From Candidatus Bathyarchaeota archaeon (GTDB lineage Archaea; Thermoproteota; Bathyarchaeia; Bathyarchaeales; DTEX01): a stretch of 64,000 nt of DNA. The notes under the pieces are model-generated. The model saw nothing but the letters and a program-made list of their open reading frames with translations, was not told the origin of the DNA and ran no database searches. The DNA lies in assembly GCA_018396635.1 (NCBI GenBank), contig JAGTQE010000001.1, positions 124,001-188,000 of the forward strand, written 5' to 3'. A program made the translations under genes and the position numbers. Position 1 is the first letter of the stretch. Each line of letters starts with the position of its first letter. Shown here in pieces: positions 28,892-39,205 of this stretch.

Positions 28892-28948
28892 GTTTTTACA
28901 ATTATATATCGCTCAAAAATAAGAACTTTATGCTAAACTTGCATTACA

Positions 28949-30322
28949 ATGCCATGGAAAACTTCAAATATAAGCCGAATGCTTTTGAGGTTAGGGACTT
29001 CTTTATTCTTAGGGAGGAAGTACCATATGTCAGGTCAGATGAAGGCTGCAAAGGGAGGGCGGGAGACTGAGGAGATGCGGTTAATTGCGATGGAGGAGGG
29101 TTTATCTCCTGAGAAGGTGCGTAGAGGTGTTGCTGAGGGAGCTATCATAATAGCCCGGAACATTAACCGTGAGAATGTTCATCCCATAGGTATAGGGAGA
29201 GGCTTAAGAATAAAGGTTAATGCTAACATTGGGACAAGCCCCGACATATGTGATGTAAATTTGGAGATTGAGAAGGCTAGAGTTGCCGTTAAGTATGGCG
29301 CTGATACAGTAATGGATCTCAGCACCGGAGGAGATCTAGATGAAGTACGGAGGGCGATAATTAGAACCGTCAACGTTCCAGTTGGAACCGTCCCAATCTA
29401 TCAGGCTGCAATAGAGTCCGCTAGGAAGAAGGGATCAATAGTTCACATGACTGAGGATGATATATTTAACATGATAGAGAGACACGCTAAGGACGGCGTA
29501 GATTTCATGACGATTCACTGCGGGGTCACAAAAGATATTGTAAAGAATCTTGCGGAGCATCCACGCCTAATGGGCATAGTTAGTAGGGGCGGCGTATTTC
29601 TAGCCGCTTGGATGATCCATAATGGAGAGGAGAACCCACTCTACAAGAACTATGACTACCTTCTAGAAATAGCAGCTAAATATGATTTCACGCTAAGCCT
29701 AGGGGACGGATTGCGGCCCGGATGCATATTTGACTCAACAGACCTCCATCAAGTACAGGAGCTGCTGGTTGTAGGGAGACTTGTTGAAAGGGCTAGAAAG
29801 GCTGGCGTTCAGGCTATGGTTGAGGGGCCGGGCCATCTACCACTAAACCATATCGAAGCCAACATTAGGCTCGCAAAAGCTATCTGTCGGGATGCCCCAT
29901 TATACGTTTTGGGACCGGTTGTAACCGAGATAGCTCCAGGATACGACCATATCGTAGGCGCAATTGGAGGAGCTTTGGCTGGACTAGCGGGAGCCGACTT
30001 CCTCTGCTATGTGACTCCAGCCGAACACCTTGGGCTGCCATCTGTAGATGATGTTAAGGAGGGTGTTATAGCTGCCAGAATAGCGGCCCACGCTGCCGAC
30101 ATAGTCAGACTTGGCGAAAGGGCTGCACTAAATGACCTTGAGATGGCTAAGGCTAGAGCAAACTTAGACTGGAGGCGACAAATAGAGAATGCCATAGATC
30201 CAGAGAGGGCTGCGAAGATTCGAGCTAGAACTAAGCTCATAAGTCCGGAAGCTTGCTCAATGTGCTCAGAATACTGTGCAATAAAGATTTTAAAGGAAGT
30301 GTTAAAAGCCTCTTGCCTGTAA
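28949..30322 (+). CDS. thiC: Phosphomethylpyrimidine synthase (true start probably near 29026)
   Basis: NPIGIGRGLRIKVNANIGTS-type region, GADTVMDLSTGGDLDEVR, MVEGPGHLPLNHIE, C-terminal CSMCSEYCAIK. Confidence 0.96.
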   Translation: MPWKTSNISRMLLRLGTSLFLGRKYHMSGQMKAAKGGRETEEMRLIAMEEGLSPEKVRRGVAEGAIIIARNINRENVHPIGIGRGLRIKVNANIGTSPDICDVNLEIEKARVAVKYGADTVMDLSTGGDLDEVRRAIIRTVNVPVGTVPIYQAAIESARKKGSIVHMTEDDIFNMIERHAKDGVDFMTIHCGVTKDIVKNLAEHPRLMGIVSRGGVFLAAWMIHNGEENPLYKNYDYLLEIAAKYDFTLSLGDGLRPGCIFDSTDLHQVQELLVVGRLVERARKAGVQAMVEGPGHLPLNHIEANIRLAKAICRDAPLYVLGPVVTEIAPGYDHIVGAIGGALAGLAGADFLCYVTPAEHLGLPSVDDVKEGVIAARIAAHAADIVRLGERAALNDLEMAKARANLDWRRQIENAIDPERAAKIRARTKLISPEACSMCSEYCAIKILKEVLKASCL

Positions 30323-30349
30323 CCAGAATGATGTCGCGGGGCAAATATT

Positions 30350-31753
30350 ATGTTTAGGGGAACCGAAGGTTCTAATAGAGTACCGGTAGCTATAACCATC
30401 GCTGGAAGCGATTCTGGCGGGGGCGCTGGAATACAGGCAGACCTGAAAACTTTTGCAGCTCTGGGGGTTCATGGAACAACCGCAATAACATGTATAACTG
30501 CTCAAAACACTTATTCTGTAACGGCTATTGAATGTGTTAAGCCTGAGATTGTGAAGGAGCAGATTAAGCAAGTAGCCGAAGATATGGGGATAGATGCTGG
30601 AAAAACCGGTATGCTTTATACTGAGGAAATTATTAAGGCTGTTTCAGAGGAGATCTCAAAATATAATTTTCCATTGGTCGTTGACCCGGTTATGGTCGCT
30701 AAATCTGGAGCATTCTTATTAAAGCCTGAGGCTGAGGCTGCTTTAAGAAAGTATCTTTTACCATTAGCAACCGTTGTAACGCCGAATAGATTTGAAGCTG
30801 AAAGGCTTACTGGAATGGAGATCAGAAGTATGGAGGATGCTAAGAGAGCTGCTAAAGAAATATGTTCTATGGGGCCGAGAGCTGTTGTCATTAAGGGCGG
30901 CCATTTAGATATGCCAAAAGACGCAATTGACATACTTTACTATATGGGCGAATACAGAATTTTCAGTATGCCAAGATTAGATTCGAAGACAACGCATGGA
31001 ACTGGCTGCAGTTTCTCAGCTGCCATAGCAGCATTTCTCGCGAAGGGAGAGGATATACCCTCGGCGGTTAAGCAGGCAAAAGAGTTCACTACCAATGCAA
31101 TAAAATTTGGCTTGAAAATTGGTAAAGGCGTTGGACCAGTCAACCCATTAGCAACATTATATCGTGAGGCTGCCAAATACGGTGTCCTAAAGAGTGTCAG
31201 GGAAGCTAAAAGAATTCTCGAGTCTTTCCCTGAAGTTGCGGATCTAGCGCCAGAGGTTGGAATAAACGTTGCTATGGCACTGCCTTACCCGGAAAACATT
31301 AATGATGTGGCAGCCATACCGGGGAGACTAATGAGGGCATTCGGCAGAGTTAAGGCATCTTCGAGCCCGGATTTTGGAGGATCAAGTCACTTGGCCAGAT
31401 ACCTACTTGAGATGATTAGGCATGACCCTAGAAAGAGGGCAGCAATTAACATAAGGTTCTCGGAGGAGATTCTCAGTATACTTAGAGGAATTGGCATGAA
31501 GATATCGTTTTTCGACAGAAAGGAGGAACCAGCTGACGTTAAGCATATTGAAGGAATGACAATACCTTGGGGCGTTAAGCAAGCGATAGCCAGAATTGGT
31601 GAGACCCCGGATGTTATCTATCATATGGGTGATTTTGGAAAAGAACCCATGATAGTAGTTTTCGGCGAAGATGCCGCTGAACTGGCAAGGAGAATAGTTG
31701 AAGTGGCATCCAAGTACAGGTCTTCCCAGCGAAAGGGGAATTGTAGCATCTGA
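30350..31753 (+). CDS. thiD: ThiD-ThiN fusion: HMP/HMP-P kinase plus thiamine-phosphate synthase
   Basis: TIAGSDSGGGAGIQADLKTFAALGVHGTTAIT, KTTHGTGCSFSAAIAA; C-terminal ThiN: SPDFGGSSHLARYLLEMIRHDP, VIYHMGDFGKEPMI. Confidence 0.94.
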   Translation: MFRGTEGSNRVPVAITIAGSDSGGGAGIQADLKTFAALGVHGTTAITCITAQNTYSVTAIECVKPEIVKEQIKQVAEDMGIDAGKTGMLYTEEIIKAVSEEISKYNFPLVVDPVMVAKSGAFLLKPEAEAALRKYLLPLATVVTPNRFEAERLTGMEIRSMEDAKRAAKEICSMGPRAVVIKGGHLDMPKDAIDILYYMGEYRIFSMPRLDSKTTHGTGCSFSAAIAAFLAKGEDIPSAVKQAKEFTTNAIKFGLKIGKGVGPVNPLATLYREAAKYGVLKSVREAKRILESFPEVADLAPEVGINVAMALPYPENINDVAAIPGRLMRAFGRVKASSSPDFGGSSHLARYLLEMIRHDPRKRAAINIRFSEEILSILRGIGMKISFFDRKEEPADVKHIEGMTIPWGVKQAIARIGETPDVIYHMGDFGKEPMIVVFGEDAAELARRIVEVASKYRSSQRKGNCSI

Positions 31754-31912
31754 CCCCATTAGGAACCATGAGATGCATGAAAAGAATCTTGGGAGAGCGT
31801 GAATACGGATACAAAAGCATCAACAAGAGTCTCCTCCAATACGGTTGAGCGGAGTTTTTACTTAGGTACAATAACCTTATATTTTATATTCGGAGAAAAA
31901 GATTAAATATGA

Positions 31913-32587
31913 ATGGATACGTGTGCTGGGATTGGCGTAATGAAGGTAAAGCGCAAAATATTTGGGCTCCGCCTCCCCATCGCTATCTTCATAATATTGA
32001 TTTTAACTTTCTTTTCGACAGGATACCTACTGATATACTTCACTCTGTTAAGAAATTTATCTGAGGATGGAGAGTGCATATCTTTTGAGACAGATTTTTT
32101 CAGGTTTAAGTTTCCCAGGAACTGGTATGCTAGAGCCAAATGGGAGAATGACAGCCTTTGCATAATTAATATGCTTACTACAGAATACGATTCATTTTTC
32201 GGCTTAATTTATTATAAGAGTTGGGAGTACGCTCAGTCTATATTTAGCGGACTTGACTTAAGGGACGGTTTATTAATAACAACCTTTGAGGTTAATAGAT
32301 TCTATGGGGAGCTTCAGAAGAGATCACAAAACGCCACATTACAGTTTCTTAGGAATGGATCTCTTGAGATTTCCGGCTATAGTGCCATTTATACAATCTT
32401 TCGCATAGAAAATGTTGCCGCAGAAAATCTCCAATATAACTTTACCGGAATTATCATTTATTTCTTGACGGATCGGGGAGCGGTTGAGATAGTCTTCTAC
32501 ACATGGATAGATAGAGTTTGGGAGGAAAGATATGAAACTTTTAAAGCGAAGATTCTTGAGTTGCTGGTGATAAAGCGTGGGGTTTAA
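31913..32587 (+). CDS. Hypothetical protein with N-terminal transmembrane segment
   Basis: LPIAIFIILILTFFSTGYLLIYFTLL anchor, then a soluble domain. Confidence 0.55.
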   Translation: MDTCAGIGVMKVKRKIFGLRLPIAIFIILILTFFSTGYLLIYFTLLRNLSEDGECISFETDFFRFKFPRNWYARAKWENDSLCIINMLTTEYDSFFGLIYYKSWEYAQSIFSGLDLRDGLLITTFEVNRFYGELQKRSQNATLQFLRNGSLEISGYSAIYTIFRIENVAAENLQYNFTGIIIYFLTDRGAVEIVFYTWIDRVWEERYETFKAKILELLVIKRGV

Positions 32588-33107
32588 TGAGGGAGTAAGA
32601 AAGATAGATTTGAGGCTATTGGTTCACTTACTCATAGGTGGATTATTATGTTCTGTAGCACTTTTCTTTCTCAAAAATCTCATAATAATTGACTTGCTGC
32701 TTAAGTCGCTTAATTGCCTCGGAGCATTAATCTTTGAGGAAGCTCAGATCGGCAAAAAAATAATTAGTTTCGGTTTAATCCATTTGCCTAGCGGCTTCTT
32801 AGGCGGGCTATATACAGGATATAAGATTAAGGAGAGACTTAAGATCAACTTAGTTTTCCCGAGCATAATTGCGCTCCTCATCTCAGCCATATACACTACA
32901 GTGATTCTTTTCATCTCTGGCTACACTGGTTCTCTACAATTTTTCCCGATCTTACTTGGGTATTATTTTGGGTTAAGCGCCGACTACTTGATGGGGATAA
33001 TTGCGCCATTTCTCGTAATGACCACTGGCGTATACTTAGGCGGGTACACGGTTAGCTGGAAGGTTGAGGAAAGAATTGAGGAGGAAATAAGGTTTTTAAA
33101 AGAGTGA
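32577..33107 (+). CDS. Hypothetical multi-pass membrane protein
   Basis: Several hydrophobic spans; overlaps the preceding ORF by 11 nt. Confidence 0.55.
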   Translation: MGFNEGVRKIDLRLLVHLLIGGLLCSVALFFLKNLIIIDLLLKSLNCLGALIFEEAQIGKKIISFGLIHLPSGFLGGLYTGYKIKERLKINLVFPSIIALLISAIYTTVILFISGYTGSLQFFPILLGYYFGLSADYLMGIIAPFLVMTTGVYLGGYTVSWKVEERIEEEIRFLKE

Positions 33108-33113
33108 GGTGCT

Positions 33114-34499
33114 TTATAAGACGACTAGGATTGTTATATCGTTTACGTTCGTTCCCGTCGGACCTGTATAAATTAGATCTCCCAACTCCCTAAAGAAAGA
33201 GTATGAATCATTGTTGCGCAGATATTCTTCAGCATTAAGCCCTAACTTCTTCGAACGTGGAATTGTCGATCCGTCTACAATAGCTCCGGCAGCGTCGGTC
33301 GGTCCATCGATACCATCGGTGCTTGCCGAAGCGATTACAACGCCCTTCAAGCCGGATATGCTTAGTGCTGACGATAAGGATATCTCTTGGTTTCTGCCAC
33401 CAATCCCTTTCCCAGTAACGGTGACCGTGCTCTCACCCCCTATAACTATGCCAGCTGGGCGCTTTACTGGATTCTCTGACGAGAGTATTTCTCTAGCTAT
33501 AGCGCTAACGATTAAACCTATGTGTCTAGCTTCACCTTCAGCATAAGAAGTCAGTAAAAGGGTATTTAATCCAGCCCTTTTAAGCTCATTCACCGCAGAG
33601 ATGCACGCATCCCTGTTATTTCCTATAATAAAATTATGAACCTTTTCGAAGCATGGGTCGTCGCTCTTCGGGGTTTCTTTAATCAGCCCTTTTTCTCCAC
33701 TTAGAAGGAGCTCTTTGACAGCTCTGGGAACAGCATCCCAAACATTGTACTTTTTGAGGATATTAATTGCATCTGTAAATGTTGTAGTATCCGGAACAGT
33801 AGGGCCGGAGGCTATTACATCTAGTGGGTCTCCTATAACGTCGGAGAGGAGAAGACTGATTAATGTTGCGGGATAGGCGCTCTTTGCCAAATGCCCGCCC
33901 TTAAACTTTGATAGATGCTTTCTAACAGCATTTATCTCCTTGATGGTGGCTCCACACTTAAGAAGTATCTCTGTAACTTTCCTCTTATCTTCAAGTGATA
34001 TCTCATTGCGTGGATAAGCCATAAGGCTCGACCCCCCGCCGGATATTAGGCATATTATAAGATCATCTTCTCCAGCCGCCTCAACAACCTCTGTGATTCT
34101 TCTTGCACCCTCCACGCTGCTCTCATCTGGGACTGGGTGACTTGCCTCATGAATCTTTATTACCCTTGTCTTAAATTTCTCAGAAGTCCCCTTCGGAACA
34201 ACAACTATTCCGCTTTCTATCCTATCCCTAAGAATAGTCTCTATTGCCTCAGCCATATATCCACTTGCTTTACCCCCGCCTATAACAAAAATCCTTCTAA
34301 ATGACCTGAGATCAAATACCTTCCCATCTATTATCATTTTTCCATCATCAACCTTCACTTTTGAGTAAATTAGGTTTTTTGGGTCCACAGATGCTATCGC
34401 CCGTTCAATAGCGTCTAGGGCAATCTCTCTGGCCCGCCGATCTTGAGGTGATTCGGCGTTGGCGAGGATCTCCTCTCTATTCCTAATTCTAACAATCAT
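33114..34499 (-). CDS. Glycerate 2-kinase (GckA/MOFRL family)
   Basis: FVIGGGKASGYMAEAIE, LICLISGGGSSLMAYP, GGESTVTVTGKGIGGRNQEISLS, STDGIDGPTDAAGAIVD. Confidence 0.93.
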   Translation of the reverse strand: MIVRIRNREEILANAESPQDRRAREIALDAIERAIASVDPKNLIYSKVKVDDGKMIIDGKVFDLRSFRRIFVIGGGKASGYMAEAIETILRDRIESGIVVVPKGTSEKFKTRVIKIHEASHPVPDESSVEGARRITEVVEAAGEDDLIICLISGGGSSLMAYPRNEISLEDKRKVTEILLKCGATIKEINAVRKHLSKFKGGHLAKSAYPATLISLLLSDVIGDPLDVIASGPTVPDTTTFTDAINILKKYNVWDAVPRAVKELLLSGEKGLIKETPKSDDPCFEKVHNFIIGNNRDACISAVNELKRAGLNTLLLTSYAEGEARHIGLIVSAIAREILSSENPVKRPAGIVIGGESTVTVTGKGIGGRNQEISLSSALSISGLKGVVIASASTDGIDGPTDAAGAIVDGSTIPRSKKLGLNAEEYLRNNDSYSFFRELGDLIYTGPTGTNVNDITILVVL

Positions 34500-34604
34500 T
34501 ATGGACCACCAATAATCTACTAGCGCCCTTCTCAGATCATTAATAGCAAAAGCCTTTTTATTGTTTTAGCGTGCACTTCAATGAAGAATAGGAAGCATTA
34601 AGGA

Positions 34605-35705
34605 TTAGATCCTCAAGGGGTATCTGCCATACTTTCTGGCAGCTTCATAAATGGCAAAGAAGTTCTCTATAGGCGTGTCCTGTGTAATGTTGTTGGATGT
34701 GCCAAGCACAAATCCGCCTCCTGGAGCACATATCTCTATGGTCCTTTTAATCTCCTCCTTAACTTTCTCAGGAGTCCCATAGGGTAACGTATCTTGAACA
34801 GATAAGCCTCCCCATAATGTTATTTTATCGCCATACTCCATTTTTAGCTCAGCTAGGTTCATGCAGTCTGGCTGAATCGGATTTAGGATATTTACGCCTA
34901 TCTCTATCAAGTCTGGGATAATTGGTTTGAGGTTTCCGTCAGAATGATAATAAATATATTTTATCTTCGGCTTCAACGTATCACTCAATCTTTTATAGCA
35001 TGGCTTGAAGTATCTGCGCCATAATCTAGGCGAAACAATCATCCCAGTTTGGGCCGCAATATCGTCATACATATTTACTTGATCTACTCCAAGATCAGCC
35101 AACTTTCTACCAATTCCAGTATAGTATTCCAGCAGCTTAGACAAAAGTTTATCGATAAATCTTGGGTTTTCATATAAGTCGATCATTAGCCGTTTAAAGC
35201 CCCTAAGATACCACGCCTGACACCAGAATGTGTCCGCTCCGAAGCCGCCCACAACCCAATACCCATCCTCCTTCATTCTCTCAACATCCTCCCTAGTTAT
35301 CTTAAACCTGCCAGGAGCGTTTGGATCTGGAAATGGATATCTATCCAGGGAGTCTTCATCAGCCCTCTCTAAGGGATGGTAGACTATGCGACTCTCCGTC
35401 CCAGCACCGGTTAAACTACGTCTCACACCCCATTCATCCTCCATAACGCCCGGCTCAACCCATACGCCAATACCATAATGTATGAAGGGCACATGTACTA
35501 CACCTTTGCGTGCAAAGTCTTCTGAGACACTTGGACTAATACTTTTGATGCCTAGCCATAGATCTGGCGAGAATCTAGTCATCTCATCATATCCCAATAG
35601 ACTTCGGAGCTTAGCTGCGAAGGCTGGTGAGAGCCAGACGTCCAGTGGAAGCCTATCAGGCTCCTCATGCTCAAGTATCCTCAGAAACCTCTCGCGCCAC
35701 TCCAT
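34605..35705 (-). CDS. Uroporphyrinogen-decarboxylase-family methyltransferase
   Basis: RFLRILEHEEPDRLPLD, YYHSDGNLKPIIPDLIEIGVNILNPIQPDCM. Confidence 0.87.
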   Translation of the reverse strand: MEWRERFLRILEHEEPDRLPLDVWLSPAFAAKLRSLLGYDEMTRFSPDLWLGIKSISPSVSEDFARKGVVHVPFIHYGIGVWVEPGVMEDEWGVRRSLTGAGTESRIVYHPLERADEDSLDRYPFPDPNAPGRFKITREDVERMKEDGYWVVGGFGADTFWCQAWYLRGFKRLMIDLYENPRFIDKLLSKLLEYYTGIGRKLADLGVDQVNMYDDIAAQTGMIVSPRLWRRYFKPCYKRLSDTLKPKIKYIYYHSDGNLKPIIPDLIEIGVNILNPIQPDCMNLAELKMEYGDKITLWGGLSVQDTLPYGTPEKVKEEIKRTIEICAPGGGFVLGTSNNITQDTPIENFFAIYEAARKYGRYPLRI

Positions 35706-35711
35706 TTAATA

Positions 35712-36782
35712 TCACCTTTTAAGCGGATATCTACCATACTTTTTGGCTACCTCATAAAGCGCAATTATATTCTTGAAGGGTGTGGAGGGTTGCAGTCCAT
35801 GTGCGGGCGCAATTATTAATCCGCCTCCATGGGCGCACGTGCTTATTCTCGTAATAACCTCGCGTTTAACATCTTCTTCAGAGCCGAGTTGCATAGTCTC
35901 TTGAACTGAGATAGTCCCATGCAACGTTATTTTATCTCCATACTTCTCCTTTATCTCAGCGGGATCCATGCAGTCTGGTTGAATAGGATTTAATATATTC
36001 ACTCCAATCTCTATTAAATCTGGTATTATCGGCTTGACATTTCCATCGCTATGATACCAAATATACACGTCTCCGTGCTTCTTTAACTCATCTATTAAGG
36101 CTTTCATCCTAGGCTTAAAGTATTTTCTCCAAAGATTTGGATGGATTAACATCCCAGTCTGCGCGCCAACATCATCCCCCAATTGTATACAGTCAACCCC
36201 AAGCTCAATGAAGCGTTTACCCATCTCTAACCGATATTTAAGTAAGCGATCAAGCAGCTCGTTAACAAAGCTTGGATTTTCATAAAGGTCTATGAGAAAT
36301 CTGTTAAAGCCCCTTAATAGGCGGGCTATTTCAAATAAAGTACAATACATAACGCCTTGGACAAAATACTCTCCACGCCAAATTCTTATGAACTCGGCAG
36401 CCCTATCAAATATCTTGTCAAAACTTGGAAACTCGAAATCGCTCAGAGAAATATGCTGGAGAGGATGGTAGATTACTCGCGTATGCACACCATCAGCGGT
36501 AACTTCATACTTAACTCCCCAACTATCCTCAAAGATTAAACCCGGCCTCCTTTCTGAAGGTATCTTTAATTCTTCTTGTGTCGACCAGCCAATCCTCCTT
36601 AGATCAATGCCAAGTCTCCTCCTCAGATCCTCATAGGTTTTAGCTCCGAGGTAATTTGCCGCATATACCCACGGATGCGGATGAGCCCAATCAATAGTTT
36701 CGTCGAGAGGAACTCTATCAGGCTCCTCGTGCTCCAGTGCTCTAAGAACTCTTTCACGTGGGTTCAACCTTCCTCCGCCCAC
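35712..36782 (-). CDS. Uroporphyrinogen-decarboxylase-family methyltransferase
   Basis: RVLRALEHEEPDRVPLDE, WYHSDGNVKPIIPDLIEIGVNILNPIQPDCM; tandem paralog of the downstream gene. Confidence 0.87.
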   Translation of the reverse strand: MGGGRLNPRERVLRALEHEEPDRVPLDETIDWAHPHPWVYAANYLGAKTYEDLRRRLGIDLRRIGWSTQEELKIPSERRPGLIFEDSWGVKYEVTADGVHTRVIYHPLQHISLSDFEFPSFDKIFDRAAEFIRIWRGEYFVQGVMYCTLFEIARLLRGFNRFLIDLYENPSFVNELLDRLLKYRLEMGKRFIELGVDCIQLGDDVGAQTGMLIHPNLWRKYFKPRMKALIDELKKHGDVYIWYHSDGNVKPIIPDLIEIGVNILNPIQPDCMDPAEIKEKYGDKITLHGTISVQETMQLGSEEDVKREVITRISTCAHGGGLIIAPAHGLQPSTPFKNIIALYEVAKKYGRYPLKR

Positions 36783-37402
36783 CTCCTTATTATCTCCAAC
36801 CCCTTAATAGCGTCGTTTATAGCTGCATCTAAACCGTACTTCTCGATCATCCATTGTCTAGCTGCAGCTCCCCCAACTATCACCTTAACTTTATCGCGTA
36901 ACCCCTCTTCCCTTAATTTTTCAACAACCTTAGCTGTATTAACTATTGAAGTTGAGAGTAGTGCTGAGATTCCAATGATTTTCGCACCTGTCTCTTTAGC
37001 CGCTTCAACAAATTTCTCTGGGGGAACATCTACACCTAGATCGTAGACTTCAAAACCAGATGAGATTAGCAGCGTCTTAATAATCTCCTTACCAATATCA
37101 TGTAAGTCGCCAATTATAGTCCCCAAAACGATTTTACCCTTACCTCTACCTTCGCTTTTTAAGTGGGGCTTTAAAATCTCCAATGCCCTCTTCATTATCT
37201 CCCCAGACATAACCAGCTCGGAAATAAAGTACTCACCGCTCTCAAATCTCCGTCCAACCTCGTCCATGCCTGAACGCAGCACCCCAATAATCTCTATTGG
37301 ATCGAGCTTCAATGTGAGAGCTTTATTAACCAAATCAATTACTTTGGCAGCATCCATATTGATTAAGGCATCTTTTAGGGCATCCAAAATATTGGAGGTC
37401 AT
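36764..37402 (-). CDS. Corrinoid (B12-binding) methyltransferase protein
   Basis: VLGTIIGDLHDIGKEIIKTLLISSGFEVYDLGVDVPPEKFVEAAKETGAKIIGISALLSTSI; DxHxxG B12-binding motif. Confidence 0.94.
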   Translation of the reverse strand: MTSNILDALKDALINMDAAKVIDLVNKALTLKLDPIEIIGVLRSGMDEVGRRFESGEYFISELVMSGEIMKRALEILKPHLKSEGRGKGKIVLGTIIGDLHDIGKEIIKTLLISSGFEVYDLGVDVPPEKFVEAAKETGAKIIGISALLSTSIVNTAKVVEKLREEGLRDKVKVIVGGAAARQWMIEKYGLDAAINDAIKGLEIIRRWAEEG

Positions 37403-37606
37403 CTAAAATCGCCTCTTTTAAACCTTCCTTCATATTTGTCACATTTAGATTTAATGGTTTTGATGCTTGCCATAATCACCAATTCATTAAAGGACTCATC
37501 AACAACAAGATGTGTAGTACCAGTGCCATTAATTTCCTCCTTGCCCTTAACAGGAGAAAATTATTTCTCTTTCTTTTGAATTCACTTTCTTTTTGGAGGA
37601 GAGTTT

Positions 37607-38674
37607 TTGAAGAATCTGCTTAGCTTACCTAATGTCAAGGAATCTCTATTTTATAGTAAGGTTTCTAACGATAAAGTTGAGTGTACTTTATGTGAGCGAA
37701 AGTGCATCATTCCTCCTGGGGAGAGCGGATTCTGTAAGACTCGACTAAACATCGAAGGAAAACTTTATACGGTAATGTATGGCGCATTGAGCGCTATAGA
37801 GAGTAGGCCGATAGAGATTAAACCCTTCTTCCACTATTGGCCTGGCTCAACAGCCCTCACATTCTCAACTTGGTCATGTAACTTCAGCTGCCCTTGGTGT
37901 CAGAACTGGACTCTATCTAAGGTCTCGCCCAATCCAAGCAGTGTCAGCTATTATTCGCCCGAAGATATTGTTAATCTAGCTATTCAGAGCGGCGATGATG
38001 GACTCTGCGCCAGCTTCCAAGAGCCCACTCTATTAACTGATTGGAACATTGAGACATTCAGGATTGGATGCGGAATTGGCTTATATGCATGCTATGTCTC
38101 GAATGGCTACATGACGCTTGAAGTTCTAAAGGCTATCCGAGAGTCTGGCATGGATGGGCTGAAGATCGATATTAAGGGAGATTCTGAGGTCTATGAGAAG
38201 CTTTGCGGTGGCATAGATGTAGAGAAGATTTGGAGGAATGTTAGGGAGGCAAAGAGAATGGGCTTTCATGTCGAATTAGTGAACCTTGTGATCACCGATG
38301 TTAATGATGATGAGGAGTGCCTGAGATCCATAATTGAGCGCGCGATTAAAGAGGCTGGTCCAGATACGCCTATCCACTTCACTAGATATTATCCAGCATA
38401 CAAGTTTAATAAGCCGGCGACAAGAATAAGGACTCTTGAGATGGCTTACGAGATGGCTAAGAGCATGGGCGTTCTTTACCCATATGTGGGAAACGTTCCT
38501 GGCCACAAATATGAGCATACTTACTGTCCAAACTGTAATGAAGCTCTCATAAAGAGATATGGTTTCAGCGTCGTACGCTACAACGTTTCTGAAGATAATA
38601 GATGCCCGAGGTGTCGCACGGTCATAAATATACGTGGCAGATATATTAGAAAGGGCCCCCGCTTATATCTATAG
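37607..38674 (+). CDS. Radical SAM protein, PflA-like/AmmeMemoRadiSam type
   Basis: CTLCERKCIIPPGESGFCKTR, STWSCNFSCPWCQNW (CxxxCxxC), HFTRYYPAYKFNKPAT. Confidence 0.88.
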   Translation: MKNLLSLPNVKESLFYSKVSNDKVECTLCERKCIIPPGESGFCKTRLNIEGKLYTVMYGALSAIESRPIEIKPFFHYWPGSTALTFSTWSCNFSCPWCQNWTLSKVSPNPSSVSYYSPEDIVNLAIQSGDDGLCASFQEPTLLTDWNIETFRIGCGIGLYACYVSNGYMTLEVLKAIRESGMDGLKIDIKGDSEVYEKLCGGIDVEKIWRNVREAKRMGFHVELVNLVITDVNDDEECLRSIIERAIKEAGPDTPIHFTRYYPAYKFNKPATRIRTLEMAYEMAKSMGVLYPYVGNVPGHKYEHTYCPNCNEALIKRYGFSVVRYNVSEDNRCPRCRTVINIRGRYIRKGPRLYL

Positions 38675-38704
38675 TTGCTTAAAAGAGCCGGGCTTAGCGT
38701 CAAC

Positions 38705-39205
38705 CTAATTTATAGCCTCGAGAGCAATATTACTTCCCTCACTTCTATGGATTGAATAATCATTAACTGAATCTATCTTCTTAAAAACCCATTTATATGG
38801 GAATTTCGCCGCTAAAATCGCTAACTTAACCGGGTAGTTCTCAAACATTTCTAGGAAGCTGAAGAGCTTTTCTACCTGCTCTCTCGGAAAATACGCTCTG
38901 CTAGCGTTGGGCGCCTTAACCTCGAAGGCTATTATGCATTCTCCCCTAGTAGCGAAGACATCAGGTAGGGGCTCACTACTAGGCGCTGAAACTGGTATCC
39001 TAACAGATTTAAAACCGAGGTCACGAAGCCTCTTCACAAGTTCTCTTTCAGCCTGATAGCCACGCTTCTTCATTCGCCTAATCTCTTTTGGGGTTAATAT
39101 TCTGCCTCGTCTACCTTTACGCTTTCCCCTAGCAGCTATTTCCCTCAGCGACAAGCCATGCCACCATGCTGACAACAGCAAACTTCTTTTACTTTCTCTC
39201 TTCAA
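38705..39205 (-). CDS. hjc: Holliday junction resolvase Hjc-like, with basic N-terminal extension
   Basis: KKRGYQAERELVKRLRDLGFKSVRIPVSAPSSEPLPDVFATRGECIIAFEVKA. Confidence 0.88.
   Translation of the reverse strand: MKRESKRSLLLSAWWHGLSLREIAARGKRKGRRGRILTPKEIRRMKKRGYQAERELVKRLRDLGFKSVRIPVSAPSSEPLPDVFATRGECIIAFEVKAPNASRAYFPREQVEKLFSFLEMFENYPVKLAILAAKFPYKWVFKKIDSVNDYSIHRSEGSNIALEAIN

Noticed and set aside
25529-31823. 15-mer GGATACAAAAGCATC near 25529 and again near 31809
   Set aside because: A 15-mer repeated once in 64 kb is about what chance predicts; flanks do not match.
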